Source: Pseudomonadota bacterium
GTDB taxonomy: Bacteria; Pseudomonadota; Alphaproteobacteria; Acetobacterales; Acetobacteraceae
NCBI GenBank assembly: GCA_021808985.1
Contig: JAKBAQ010000032.1
Span: forward strand, 1-17,027
Direction of reading: 5' to 3'
Length of the DNA stretch: 17,027 bases
The position numbers and the translations under genes were made by a program. The notes beneath the pieces were generated by a model. That model was not told the origin of the DNA, searched no databases, and worked only from the letters and a program-made list of their open reading frames with translations. Positions 7,446 through 13,560 of this stretch are shown in pieces; the first letter of the stretch is position 1, and every line of letters begins with the position of its first letter.

Positions 7446-8708
7446 TCAGAATAATTGTTCGCCATGCAGCACGATATCGAGCCCCTCGCGCTCTTCCTCG
7501 CGCGTCACCCGCAGGCCGACCACCATGTCGGTAATCTTCAGCAGCACCCAGCTCACCGCCGCGCAATACACAATCGTGGCCAGCACGCCCACGGCCTGCA
7601 CCTTCAGCAGCGCCCAGCCGCCAAACGCCACGCCGCCCGGCGCCGCCAGCGTGGCCGAGAGCGGGCCGAAGGCAAACCAGCCGGTGGCCAGCGTGCCGAG
7701 AATCCCGGCAACGCCATGCACGCCAAAAGCGTCCAGACTGTCATCATACCCCAGCGCGGATTTCATCGAGGTCGCGGTCCAGAAACACACGAACCCCGCC
7801 GCCAGGCCGATGGCCAGCGCCGGCCCCGGCAGCACGAACCCGGCGGCCGGGGTGATGGCGACCAGCCCGGCCACGGCGCCGGAAATGGCGCCCAGCACCG
7901 AAGGTTTGCCGCGCACCGCCCATTCAACGAAAATCCAGGACAAGGTGGCCCCGGCGGCGGCAATCTGGGTCACCAGCACCGCCATCCCGGCGCGGCCATT
8001 GGCGCCCATGGCGCCGCCGGAATTGAAACCCATCCAGCCCACCCAGAGCAACGACGCGCCGATCACGGCATAGCTCAGGTTCCAGGGCGCCATGTTCTCA
8101 TGCCCGTAGCCCAGGCGCTTGCCCAGCATGAGCGCGCAAACCAGCCCGGTCACCCCGCAATTGATCTCCACCACCGTGCCGCCCGCGAAATCGGCGATGC
8201 CCATCTTGGCCAGCCAGCCGGTGGGCGCCCACACCCAATGCGCCAGCGGCGCGTAAACCAGTATCGACCACATGCTGAAAAACAGCAGCAGCGCGGAAAA
8301 TTTCATGCGGTCGGCGCAGCTGCCGGTCACCACCGCGGGGGTGATGATGGCGAAGCTCATCTGGAACATCAGAAACACGCTCTCGGGGATCGTCGTCGGC
8401 ACCGCGTAGGGCGTTCCCGCGGCGAGGGTGAAGGGCTTGTCCCAGTTGGCGGCCATGCCCTGCAGGAACACCCGCGAAAAATCCCCGATGAACGCATCGC
8501 CGTTGGTGAAAACCAGCGAATAGCCAACAACCATCCACAGCACGGTCATCACCGCGCAGAGCATGAATGACTGCATCATGATCGCGAGAACGTTCTTCTT
8601 GCGCACCATTCCGGCATAAAACAGCGCCAGGCCGGGTATGGTCATCAGCAGCACCAGAATCGTGCACATGAGAACCCAGGCCACATTGCCCGGCTGAACT
8701 TGCTGCAT
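7446..8708 (-). CDS. amt: Ammonium transporter (Amt/AmtB family) with Glu at the first twin-His position
   Basis: This inner-membrane channel/transporter takes up ammonium. The 420-aa protein has about 11 hydrophobic segments, the first starting near residue 10 without a recognisable cleaved signal sequence. Family signatures include GLALFYAGMVRKKN (26-39), MFQMSFAIITPAVVTGSCADR (about 114-134), DFAGGTVV at 173-180, GFNSGG at 227-232, FGVHGVAGILG at 328-338, and the cytoplasmic tail EEEREGLD...HGE that contacts PII proteins. The conserved Asp173 is present and the second pore histidine is His331. The first twin-His position, normally histidine in DFAGGTVVHIN, is Glu181 (codon GAG, complement of 8166-8168). 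This occurs in the fungal Mep1/Mep3 branch and is expected to change transport properties. No glnK lies beside it, unlike many bacterial loci, although the PII-contact tail is retained. The ATG is preceded by GAGGGA about 11 nt upstream. Nitrogen-dependent regulation is likely but not visible here. Confidence 0.95.
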   Translation of the reverse strand: MQQVQPGNVAWVLMCTILVLLMTIPGLALFYAGMVRKKNVLAIMMQSFMLCAVMTVLWMVVGYSLVFTNGDAFIGDFSRVFLQGMAANWDKPFTLAAGTPYAVPTTIPESVFLMFQMSFAIITPAVVTGSCADRMKFSALLLFFSMWSILVYAPLAHWVWAPTGWLAKMGIADFAGGTVVEINCGVTGLVCALMLGKRLGYGHENMAPWNLSYAVIGASLLWVGWMGFNSGGAMGANGRAGMAVLVTQIAAAGATLSWIFVEWAVRGKPSVLGAISGAVAGLVAITPAAGFVLPGPALAIGLAAGFVCFWTATSMKSALGYDDSLDAFGVHGVAGILGTLATGWFAFGPLSATLAAPGGVAFGGWALLKVQAVGVLATIVYCAAVSWVLLKITDMVVGLRVTREEEREGLDIVLHGEQLF

Positions 8709-8838
8709 TGGTTCCGGTATCCCTCAGAATATGTGTTGGCGCGATATCCCCGAGGGGCCGCTTGGCCTGTCTGCTATTCTAATACGCTTCCGACGGTCAA
8801 GGCCGGAGGAAATCGGACGCACAGAACGCCCCGGCGGC
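8709..8838 (-). promoter_or_regulatory. Presumed amt promoter region
   Basis: These 130 nt between the mmsB stop and the amt start must hold the amt promoter if amt has its own. On the - strand a -35-like TTGACC (complement of 8795-8800) is followed by TATTAGAAT (complement of 8776-8784). The spacing to the best -10 hexamer, TAGAAT, is only about 13 nt, so the match is imperfect. Small GC dyads lie in the leader (CCCCGAGGGG at 8748-8757; GGCC-GCTT-GGCC at 8756-8767). I found no convincing sigma-54 GG-N10-GC element and no clear terminator for the valine operon, so read-through from mmsB into amt is possible. Confidence 0.3.
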
Positions 8839-9717
8839 TTATTTTTCGCGGATCGCGTTGATAATGCCGGAGAAATCCATCCCCGCATGGCCGGTATCGA
8901 CATATGCCTGGTAGATCTCGGCGGCGTGCTTGCCCAGCGCCGTGGCCGCGCCCGCGCTGGCGGCGGCGTCCTGGCTCAGCAGCAGGTCCTTGAGCATCAA
9001 CGCCGCGGCGAAGCCCGGCTTGTAGGCGTTGTTGGACGGGCTGGCCGGCACCGGCCCGGGCACCGGGCAATAGCTGGTGAGCGACCAGCACTGGCCTGAG
9101 GAGGTGGAGGCGACATCATAGAGCGCCTGCGCCGAAAGCCCTAGCTTTTCGCCCAGTACGAACGCCTCGCAAACGCCGATCATCGAAATGCCGAGGATCA
9201 TGTTGTTGCATATCTTCGCCGCCTGCCCGGCGCCGGCACCGCCGCAATGCACGATCTTGCGGCCCATGGCCTCGAGTACAGGCCGGGCGCGGGCGAATGC
9301 CGCATCCGCGCCGCCCGCCATGAAGGTGAGCGTGCCCGCCGCCGCGCCGCCGACACCGCCGGAAACCGGCGCGTCCACCGCCGCGAAACCGGCCGCCTCG
9401 GCCAGCTCATGCGCCTTGCGGGCGCTGTCCACGTCGATCGTCGAGCTGTCAACGAACAGCGTGCCGGGCGCGGCGGCTTGCAGAATGTCCTGATACACGC
9501 TCAGCACCAGCTTGCCGTTGGGCAGCATGGTGATGGCGATTTCAGCCCCGGCGAGCGTGGCCGCCGCGCTTGGCATCACCGTGATCCCGGCCTTGCCCGC
9601 CGCATCGATGGCGGCGGGAACCAGGTCGAACCCGTGCACCTGATGCCCGGCCTTCACGAGGTTGATGGCCATCGGCAGGCCCATGTTGCCCAGGCCGATA
9701 AACGCGATTGTCGTCAT
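8839..9717 (-). CDS. mmsB: 3-hydroxyisobutyrate dehydrogenase
   Basis: This enzyme oxidises (S)-3-hydroxyisobutyrate to methylmalonate semialdehyde with NAD+ in valine degradation. The 292-aa length is typical. It has an N-terminal Rossmann fold with GLGNMG (8-13) and the acidic end of strand 2 in GFDL (29-32), the family substrate motif DAPVSGG at 115-121, the catalytic lysine Lys168 in GAGQAAKICNNM, and SYCPVPGPVP at 215-224 followed by MLKDLLL at 241-247, a combination characteristic of genuine 3-hydroxyisobutyrate dehydrogenases rather than tartronate-semialdehyde reductases. The ATG overlaps the TAA stop of the upstream acyl-CoA dehydrogenase (TAATG, one shared base at 9717), so translation is probably coupled. 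It is the last gene of the mmsA-acd-mmsB operon and its product feeds the reaction catalysed by the first gene. Confidence 0.94.
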   Translation of the reverse strand: MTTIAFIGLGNMGLPMAINLVKAGHQVHGFDLVPAAIDAAGKAGITVMPSAAATLAGAEIAITMLPNGKLVLSVYQDILQAAAPGTLFVDSSTIDVDSARKAHELAEAAGFAAVDAPVSGGVGGAAAGTLTFMAGGADAAFARARPVLEAMGRKIVHCGGAGAGQAAKICNNMILGISMIGVCEAFVLGEKLGLSAQALYDVASTSSGQCWSLTSYCPVPGPVPASPSNNAYKPGFAAALMLKDLLLSQDAAASAGAATALGKHAAEIYQAYVDTGHAGMDFSGIINAIREK

Positions 9718-10877
9718 TATTTTTTCTCTCCCATGAGCTGGCGCGAGATGATCACCCGCATGATTTCGTTGGTGCCTTCAAGGATCTGGTGCACGCGCAG
9801 ATCGCGCACGATTTTCTCGATGCCGTAATCGGCCAGATAGCCGTAGCCGCCATGCATCTGCAGCGCCTCGTTGGCCACCGCGAAGCCAGTATCGGTGGCC
9901 AGGCGCTTGGCCATCGCGCAGAGCACCGTGGCGTCGGCGGTTTTGGCGTCCAGCGCGCTGGCCGCGCGCCACAACAGCAGCCGCGCCGCCTCCAGCTCCG
10001 TCGCCATGTCCGCGATGCGGAACTGCAACGCCTGGAAGCTGCCGATGGGCTTGCCGAACGCCTTGCGCTCGGAGAGGTAGGTGATGGTTTTATCCAGCGC
10101 CGCCTGCGCGCCGCCGAGCGAGGCCGCGCCGATATTGATGCGCCCGCCATCCAGCCCGGCCATCGCGATCTTGAAACCGATGCCCTCCGGCCCCAGGCGG
10201 TTTTCCACCGGCACGCGGGCGTCCTCAAAAATCACCTGCCGGGTTGGCTGGGCGTTCCAGCCCATTTTGTACTCATTGGCGCCGAAGGAGACGCCGGGCG
10301 TGTCCTTGTCGATGATCAGCGTGGAAATACCGCCCGGGCCCTCGGCGCCGGTGCGCACCATCACCACATAGACCTCCGCCGCGCCCGCGCCGGAGATGAA
10401 CTGCTTGACACCGTTGACAACATAATGCCCGCCATCCAGCACCGCCTTGGTGCGCAGGCTGGCGGCGTCGGAGCCGGCGGCGGGCTCGGTGAGGCAATAG
10501 CTGGAGAACCATTCCATGCTGCACAGCCTGGGCAGATATTTGGCCTTCTGCGCGGCATTGCCGTAACGCTCGATCATCCCGGCGACCATGTTATGGATCG
10601 AGATATAGGCCGAGACCGCCGGGCAGCCGGTGGCCAGCGCCTCGATGATGAGGGCGGCGTGCAGCCGGGTCAGCCCTGAGCCGCCATGGGCTTCGCCGAC
10701 ATAAATGCCGCCCATGCCGAGGGCGGCGGCCTCGCGTATCACATCGACCGGGAAATGCTTCTCCCGGTCCCATTCAATGGCGAAGGGCGCCAGACGCTCG
10801 GCGGCGAACGTCTGGGCCATTTCACGGATGGCGCGTTGATCATCGTCAAGGTTGAACGAGAGGCCGCCCATGTTCAT
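9717..10877 (-). CDS. Acyl-CoA dehydrogenase, probably isobutyryl-CoA dehydrogenase
   Basis: This FAD-dependent enzyme probably converts isobutyryl-CoA to methacrylyl-CoA, passing electrons to electron-transfer flavoprotein. I chose the ATG at 10877, giving 386 aa; a TTG one codon upstream (10880) also opens the frame, and another ATG lies at 10871. Numbering from 10877: the FAD/substrate signature YCLTEPAAGSDAAS is at 127-140, RKAFGKPIGSFQALQF at 271-286, MHGGYGYL at 341-348, and the C-terminal LEGTNEIMR at 366-374, whose Glu371 is at the position of the catalytic base in isobutyryl- and short-chain acyl-CoA dehydrogenases. Placement between mmsA and mmsB makes isobutyryl-CoA the likely substrate; 2-methylbutyryl- or butyryl-CoA cannot be excluded from motifs alone. 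The start shares one base with the mmsA stop (TGATG) and the stop shares one with the mmsB start. Confidence 0.9.
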   Translation of the reverse strand: MNMGGLSFNLDDDQRAIREMAQTFAAERLAPFAIEWDREKHFPVDVIREAAALGMGGIYVGEAHGGSGLTRLHAALIIEALATGCPAVSAYISIHNMVAGMIERYGNAAQKAKYLPRLCSMEWFSSYCLTEPAAGSDAASLRTKAVLDGGHYVVNGVKQFISGAGAAEVYVVMVRTGAEGPGGISTLIIDKDTPGVSFGANEYKMGWNAQPTRQVIFEDARVPVENRLGPEGIGFKIAMAGLDGGRINIGAASLGGAQAALDKTITYLSERKAFGKPIGSFQALQFRIADMATELEAARLLLWRAASALDAKTADATVLCAMAKRLATDTGFAVANEALQMHGGYGYLADYGIEKIVRDLRVHQILEGTNEIMRVIISRQLMGEKK

Positions 10878-12376
10878 CAATCCATCGTCGGGATGACAAA
10901 GCTGGCGCCATCCTTCACGCCGGAGGGCCAGCGGGAGGTGACGGTCTTGGTCTTGGTGTAGAAGCGGATGGAATCTGGGCCGTGCTGGTTGAGATCGCCG
11001 AAGCCAGAGCGCTTCCAGCCGCCGAAGGTGTGGTAGGCGATGGGCACGGGGATGGGCACGTTAACGCCCACCATGCCGACCTGCACGCGGGCGCAGAAAT
11101 CGCGCGCGGCGTCGCCGTCGCGGGTGAAAATCGCGGTGCCGTTGCCGTATTCATGCTCATTGGGCAGGCGCAGCGCGTCTTCGTAGGATTCGGCGCGGAC
11201 CACCGCGAGCACGGGGCCGAAAATTTCTTCCTTGTAGATTTTCATGTCGGGGGTGACATTATCAAACAAGGTGCCACCGATGAAATAGCCGTTTTCATAG
11301 CCCTGCATCTTGAAGTTGCGGCCATCGACCAGGAGATTGGCGCCGCCGGCGACACCCTCGTCGATATAGCCCTTCACGCGGTTCAGGGCGTCCTTGGTGA
11401 CCAGCGGGCCGTAATCAGCCCCCGCGTCGGTCGAGAGGCCGATTTTCAGCGCCTCGACGCGCGGGATCAGTTTTTTCACCAGGGCATCAGCCGTGGCCTT
11501 GCCCACCGGCACGGCGACCGAGAGCGCCATGCAGCGCTCGCCGGCGGAGCCGTAGGCGGCGCCGATGAGGGCGTCGACCACCTGGTCCATATCGGCGTCC
11601 GGCATGATGATGGCGTGGTTCTTGGCGCCGCCGAAGCACTGGGCGCGCTTACCGTTCTGCGCGGCGGTGGCGTAGATGTAGTTGGCGATGGGGGAGGAGC
11701 CGACGAAGCCGACCGCCATGATCCGCGGGTCGTGCAGGATGGTGTCCACCGCTTCCTTGTCGCCGTTCACCACGTTGAAGATGCCAGGCGGGCCGCCGGC
11801 GGCGAGGAACAGCTCGGCCAGGCGCAGCGGCACCGAGGGGTCGCGCTCGGAGGGTTTGAGGACGAAGGCGTTGCCGCAGGCGATGGCCGGGGCGGCTTTC
11901 CAGAGCGGGATCATGGCCGGGAAATTGAACGGGGTGATGCCGGCGACGACGCCGAGCGGCTGGCGCATGGAATAGACGTCAATATTCGTGCCGGCCTCGG
12001 TGGTGTATTCGCCCTTGAGCAGGTGCGGGATGCCGATGGCGAATTCCAGCACTTCCACGCCGCGCTGAATGTCGCCCTTGGCGTCCGGCACGGTTTTGCC
12101 ATGCTCGGAGGAGAGCAGGTGGGCCAGGGAGTCCATTTCGGCGTTGATCAGCGCGAGGAAGTTCATCAGCACGCGGGCGCGGCGCTGCGGGTTGGTGGCG
12201 GCCCAGCCGGGCTGGGCGGCGGCGGCGTTGGCGATCGCGGCCTCAACCTCCTGCTTGCTGGCCAGGGCGACCTTGGCCTGCACGGCGCCGGTGTTGGGGT
12301 CGAACACGTCGGCGAAACGGCCGGATGTGCCTGTGACGGTTTTGCCGCCAATGAAGTGATTCAGTTCGCGCGCCAT
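10877..12376 (-). CDS. mmsA: CoA-acylating methylmalonate-semialdehyde dehydrogenase
   Basis: This enzyme oxidatively decarboxylates methylmalonate semialdehyde with NAD+ and CoA to propionyl-CoA, the final step of the valine-specific branch. I place the start at the ATG at 12376 (499 aa), where a strong GAGGAG Shine-Dalgarno sits a few bases upstream and MARELNHFIGGK matches the usual beginning. The open frame extends to 12454, but the extra 26 residues are not family-like and would cover the likely operator. The aldehyde dehydrogenase fold shows TPFNFPAMIPLWK (148-160), GFVGSSPIANYI (223-234), CFGGAKNHA (247-255) with Asn in place of the usual ALDH catalytic Glu as expected for MmsA, catalytic Cys282 in GSAGERCMA, EEIFGPV (383-389), and FGGWKRSGFGD (451-461). 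It is first in a translationally coupled operon and divergent from a LysR regulator, the probable controller. Confidence 0.95.
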   Translation of the reverse strand: MARELNHFIGGKTVTGTSGRFADVFDPNTGAVQAKVALASKQEVEAAIANAAAAQPGWAATNPQRRARVLMNFLALINAEMDSLAHLLSSEHGKTVPDAKGDIQRGVEVLEFAIGIPHLLKGEYTTEAGTNIDVYSMRQPLGVVAGITPFNFPAMIPLWKAAPAIACGNAFVLKPSERDPSVPLRLAELFLAAGGPPGIFNVVNGDKEAVDTILHDPRIMAVGFVGSSPIANYIYATAAQNGKRAQCFGGAKNHAIIMPDADMDQVVDALIGAAYGSAGERCMALSVAVPVGKATADALVKKLIPRVEALKIGLSTDAGADYGPLVTKDALNRVKGYIDEGVAGGANLLVDGRNFKMQGYENGYFIGGTLFDNVTPDMKIYKEEIFGPVLAVVRAESYEDALRLPNEHEYGNGTAIFTRDGDAARDFCARVQVGMVGVNVPIPVPIAYHTFGGWKRSGFGDLNQHGPDSIRFYTKTKTVTSRWPSGVKDGASFVIPTMD

Positions 12377-12501
12377 GGGTCTCTCCTCGGGGCTGTTCTT
12401 GCCGGAGCTGTCTATCCGCGTTAACATGCCCGATGAAGAGTAATTCTTACGCAATCATTGCGCGTTTTTGCACGATGCGCTGATACGCACAGGAACGGGC
12501 C
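12377..12501. promoter_or_regulatory. Divergent mmsA/lysR promoter-operator region
   Basis: This 125-nt divergent spacer contains a perfect dyad, CGCAATCATTGCG, at 12450-12462 and a second dyad with the same half-site in reverse order, TGCG-N6-CGCA, at 12476-12489. The second lies 13-26 nt before the LysR GTG, over that gene's own leader, which would suit autoregulation. A weaker GTAA-N3-TTAC dyad abuts the first at 12440-12450. TTAACA at 12421-12426 could be a -35 for lysR, but the downstream -10 match is poor. The dyads are not exact T-N11-A LysR boxes. For mmsA, GAGGAG just upstream of 12376 is the ribosome binding site. Confidence 0.5.
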
Positions 12502-13404
12502 GTGGCCGGACGCAAGCGCGCGCAGAATTGGGATGATTTCCGGCATTTTCTGGCCGTGGCGCGCACGGGCACGCTCTCGGCCGCGGCGGAGATGCTGGGA
12601 ACCGACCATACCACCGTGGCGCGGCATATTCAGCGGCTGGAGGAGCGGCTGGCGGCGCGGATATTCTACCGCAGCAATCTCGGCTATGACCTGACCGCCA
12701 GCGGGGAGCAGCTGCGGCCGATCGCGGAGAGCATGGAGGCGAGCTATCTGCTCGCCGCCTCGATGGAGAGCGAGAATCCGGCGGTCTCGGGGACCATCCG
12801 CATCGGCGCGCCGGACGGGTTTGGCACCGGCTTCCTGGCGCCGCGCATCCATAAGCTGGCGGCGCTGCATCCGAAGCTGGAGATAGAGCTGCTGGCCACC
12901 GCGCGGGTGTTCAGCCTCTCCAAGCGCGAGGCGGATATCGTCATCAGCCTCACCTCGCCGCAGCATGCGCGCGTCGTCTCCCGCAGGCTGACCGATTACC
13001 GGTTGCAGATCTACGCCTCGCGCGAATATCTCGCGGGGCAGCCGCCCATCAGCAGCCCGGCCGACCTCTCGCGCCATGATTTCGTCGGCTATATCGAGGA
13101 TATGCTGTTCACGCCGGAGCTGAATTATCTGAGCAGCATCGGCGCCGGGATTAACCCGCGCATCCGCAGCACCAACCTGCTGGCCCAGGCCTACGCCACC
13201 GCCGCCGGCAGCGGGCTGTGCGTGCTGCCGGTGTTCATCGCCCGGCGGCACCCGGAGCTGGTGTGCGTGCTGCCGGAGGATATCGCGCTGAAGCGCTCGT
13301 TCTTCATGCATATCCATGAGGATAACCGCAAATCGGCGCATGTGCGCGCGGCGGCGGCGTTTATCACCTCGGAGCTGGCGCAGAGCCCGGGATTTTTTGG
13401 ATAG
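12502..13404 (+). CDS. LysR-family transcriptional regulator, likely controlling the valine-degradation operon
   Basis: This 300-aa DNA-binding regulator has an N-terminal winged helix-turn-helix at about 10-69 (DDFRHFLAVARTGTLSAAA at 11-29, then HTTVARHIQRLEERL at 36-50) and a LysR effector-binding domain from about 94 to 290. The start is a GTG at 12502, with AGGAA about 7 nt upstream; the product length is normal for the family. It is transcribed away from mmsA, the classical arrangement in which a LysR protein regulates both itself and the divergent operon. The inducer may be a valine catabolite, but that is inference. The well-studied Pseudomonas mmsAB regulator, MmsR, is of the AraC type, so this would be an analogous rather than homologous control. 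The gene appears to use more GCG alanine codons than the upstream genes, where GCC dominates; this is an impression, not a count. Confidence 0.88.
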   Translation: MAGRKRAQNWDDFRHFLAVARTGTLSAAAEMLGTDHTTVARHIQRLEERLAARIFYRSNLGYDLTASGEQLRPIAESMEASYLLAASMESENPAVSGTIRIGAPDGFGTGFLAPRIHKLAALHPKLEIELLATARVFSLSKREADIVISLTSPQHARVVSRRLTDYRLQIYASREYLAGQPPISSPADLSRHDFVGYIEDMLFTPELNYLSSIGAGINPRIRSTNLLAQAYATAAGSGLCVLPVFIARRHPELVCVLPEDIALKRSFFMHIHEDNRKSAHVRAAAAFITSELAQSPGFFG

Positions 13405-13436
13405 GGGTTAGAGATTGTTTTAAAAGTTTTTTGGGG

Positions 13437-13466
13437 TCTGGCCCTTTTTTGCAAAAAAGGGCCAGA
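13437..13466. terminator. Perfect 30-bp palindrome 1, probable bidirectional terminator or repeat unit
   Basis: TCTGGCCC-T6-GC-A6-GGGCCAGA is a perfect inverted repeat: GC-rich arms flank a T-run/A-run core. It starts 33 nt after the lysR stop. Because it is symmetrical it can fold identically in RNA from either strand. The T-run lies inside the stem rather than after it, so it is not a canonical intrinsic terminator. Its core (CCC-T6...A6-GGG) matches the hairpin after the SNF2 gene. Confidence 0.6.
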
Positions 13467-13469
13467 ATC

Positions 13470-13499
13470 TTGGGGAGCTTTTTATAAAAAGCTCCCCAA
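13470..13499. terminator. Perfect 30-bp palindrome 2, probable bidirectional terminator or repeat unit
   Basis: TTGGGGAGC-T5-AT-A5-GCTCCCCAA is a second perfect inverted repeat of the same length and architecture, only three bases after the first but with different arms. It is followed on the + strand by CCCCGC and an A5T5 tract. It lies about 60 nt beyond the pyc stop, so it may terminate pyc as well as lysR. Confidence 0.6.
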
Positions 13500-13560
13500 A
13501 CCCCGCAAAAATTTTTAATAATTTCAGTTTGCTATAAGAGAAAACGTTTAAAACAACCGC

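Larger units (their letters stand above)
13405..13560. other. Convergent intergenic region between lysR and pyc with composite palindromes
   Basis: This 156-nt gap separates two converging genes and is markedly AT-rich outside the palindrome arms. It contains two adjacent perfect 30-bp palindromes (13437-13466 and 13470-13499). Around them lies a weaker inverted pair, AAAAGTTTTTTGGGG (13422-13436) against CCCCGCAAAAATTTTT (13501-13516). No open frame or promoter was recognised. Transcription from both sides probably ends here. Confidence 0.6.

Noticed and set aside
8709..8838. Sigma-54 promoter for amt
   Set aside because: I looked for the GG-N10-GC pattern on the - strand and found no convincing match, so nitrogen control through sigma-54 is not supported by the sequence.
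10982..12424. 480-aa + strand open frame opposite mmsA
   Set aside because: A GC-rich shadow of mmsA with no domain, no ribosome binding site and an Ala/Gly/Val/His-rich composition.
12377..12454. Upstream in-frame extension of mmsA (26 extra residues)
   Set aside because: The ATG at 12376 has a strong GAGGAG site and matches the family start. The extension is serine-rich, unlike MmsA, and would overlap the putative LysR operator.
12421..13341. 306-aa - strand open frame opposite lysR
   Set aside because: The + strand frame has a clear LysR winged helix and effector domain, while the - strand product is Arg/Ala-rich without a recognisable fold.
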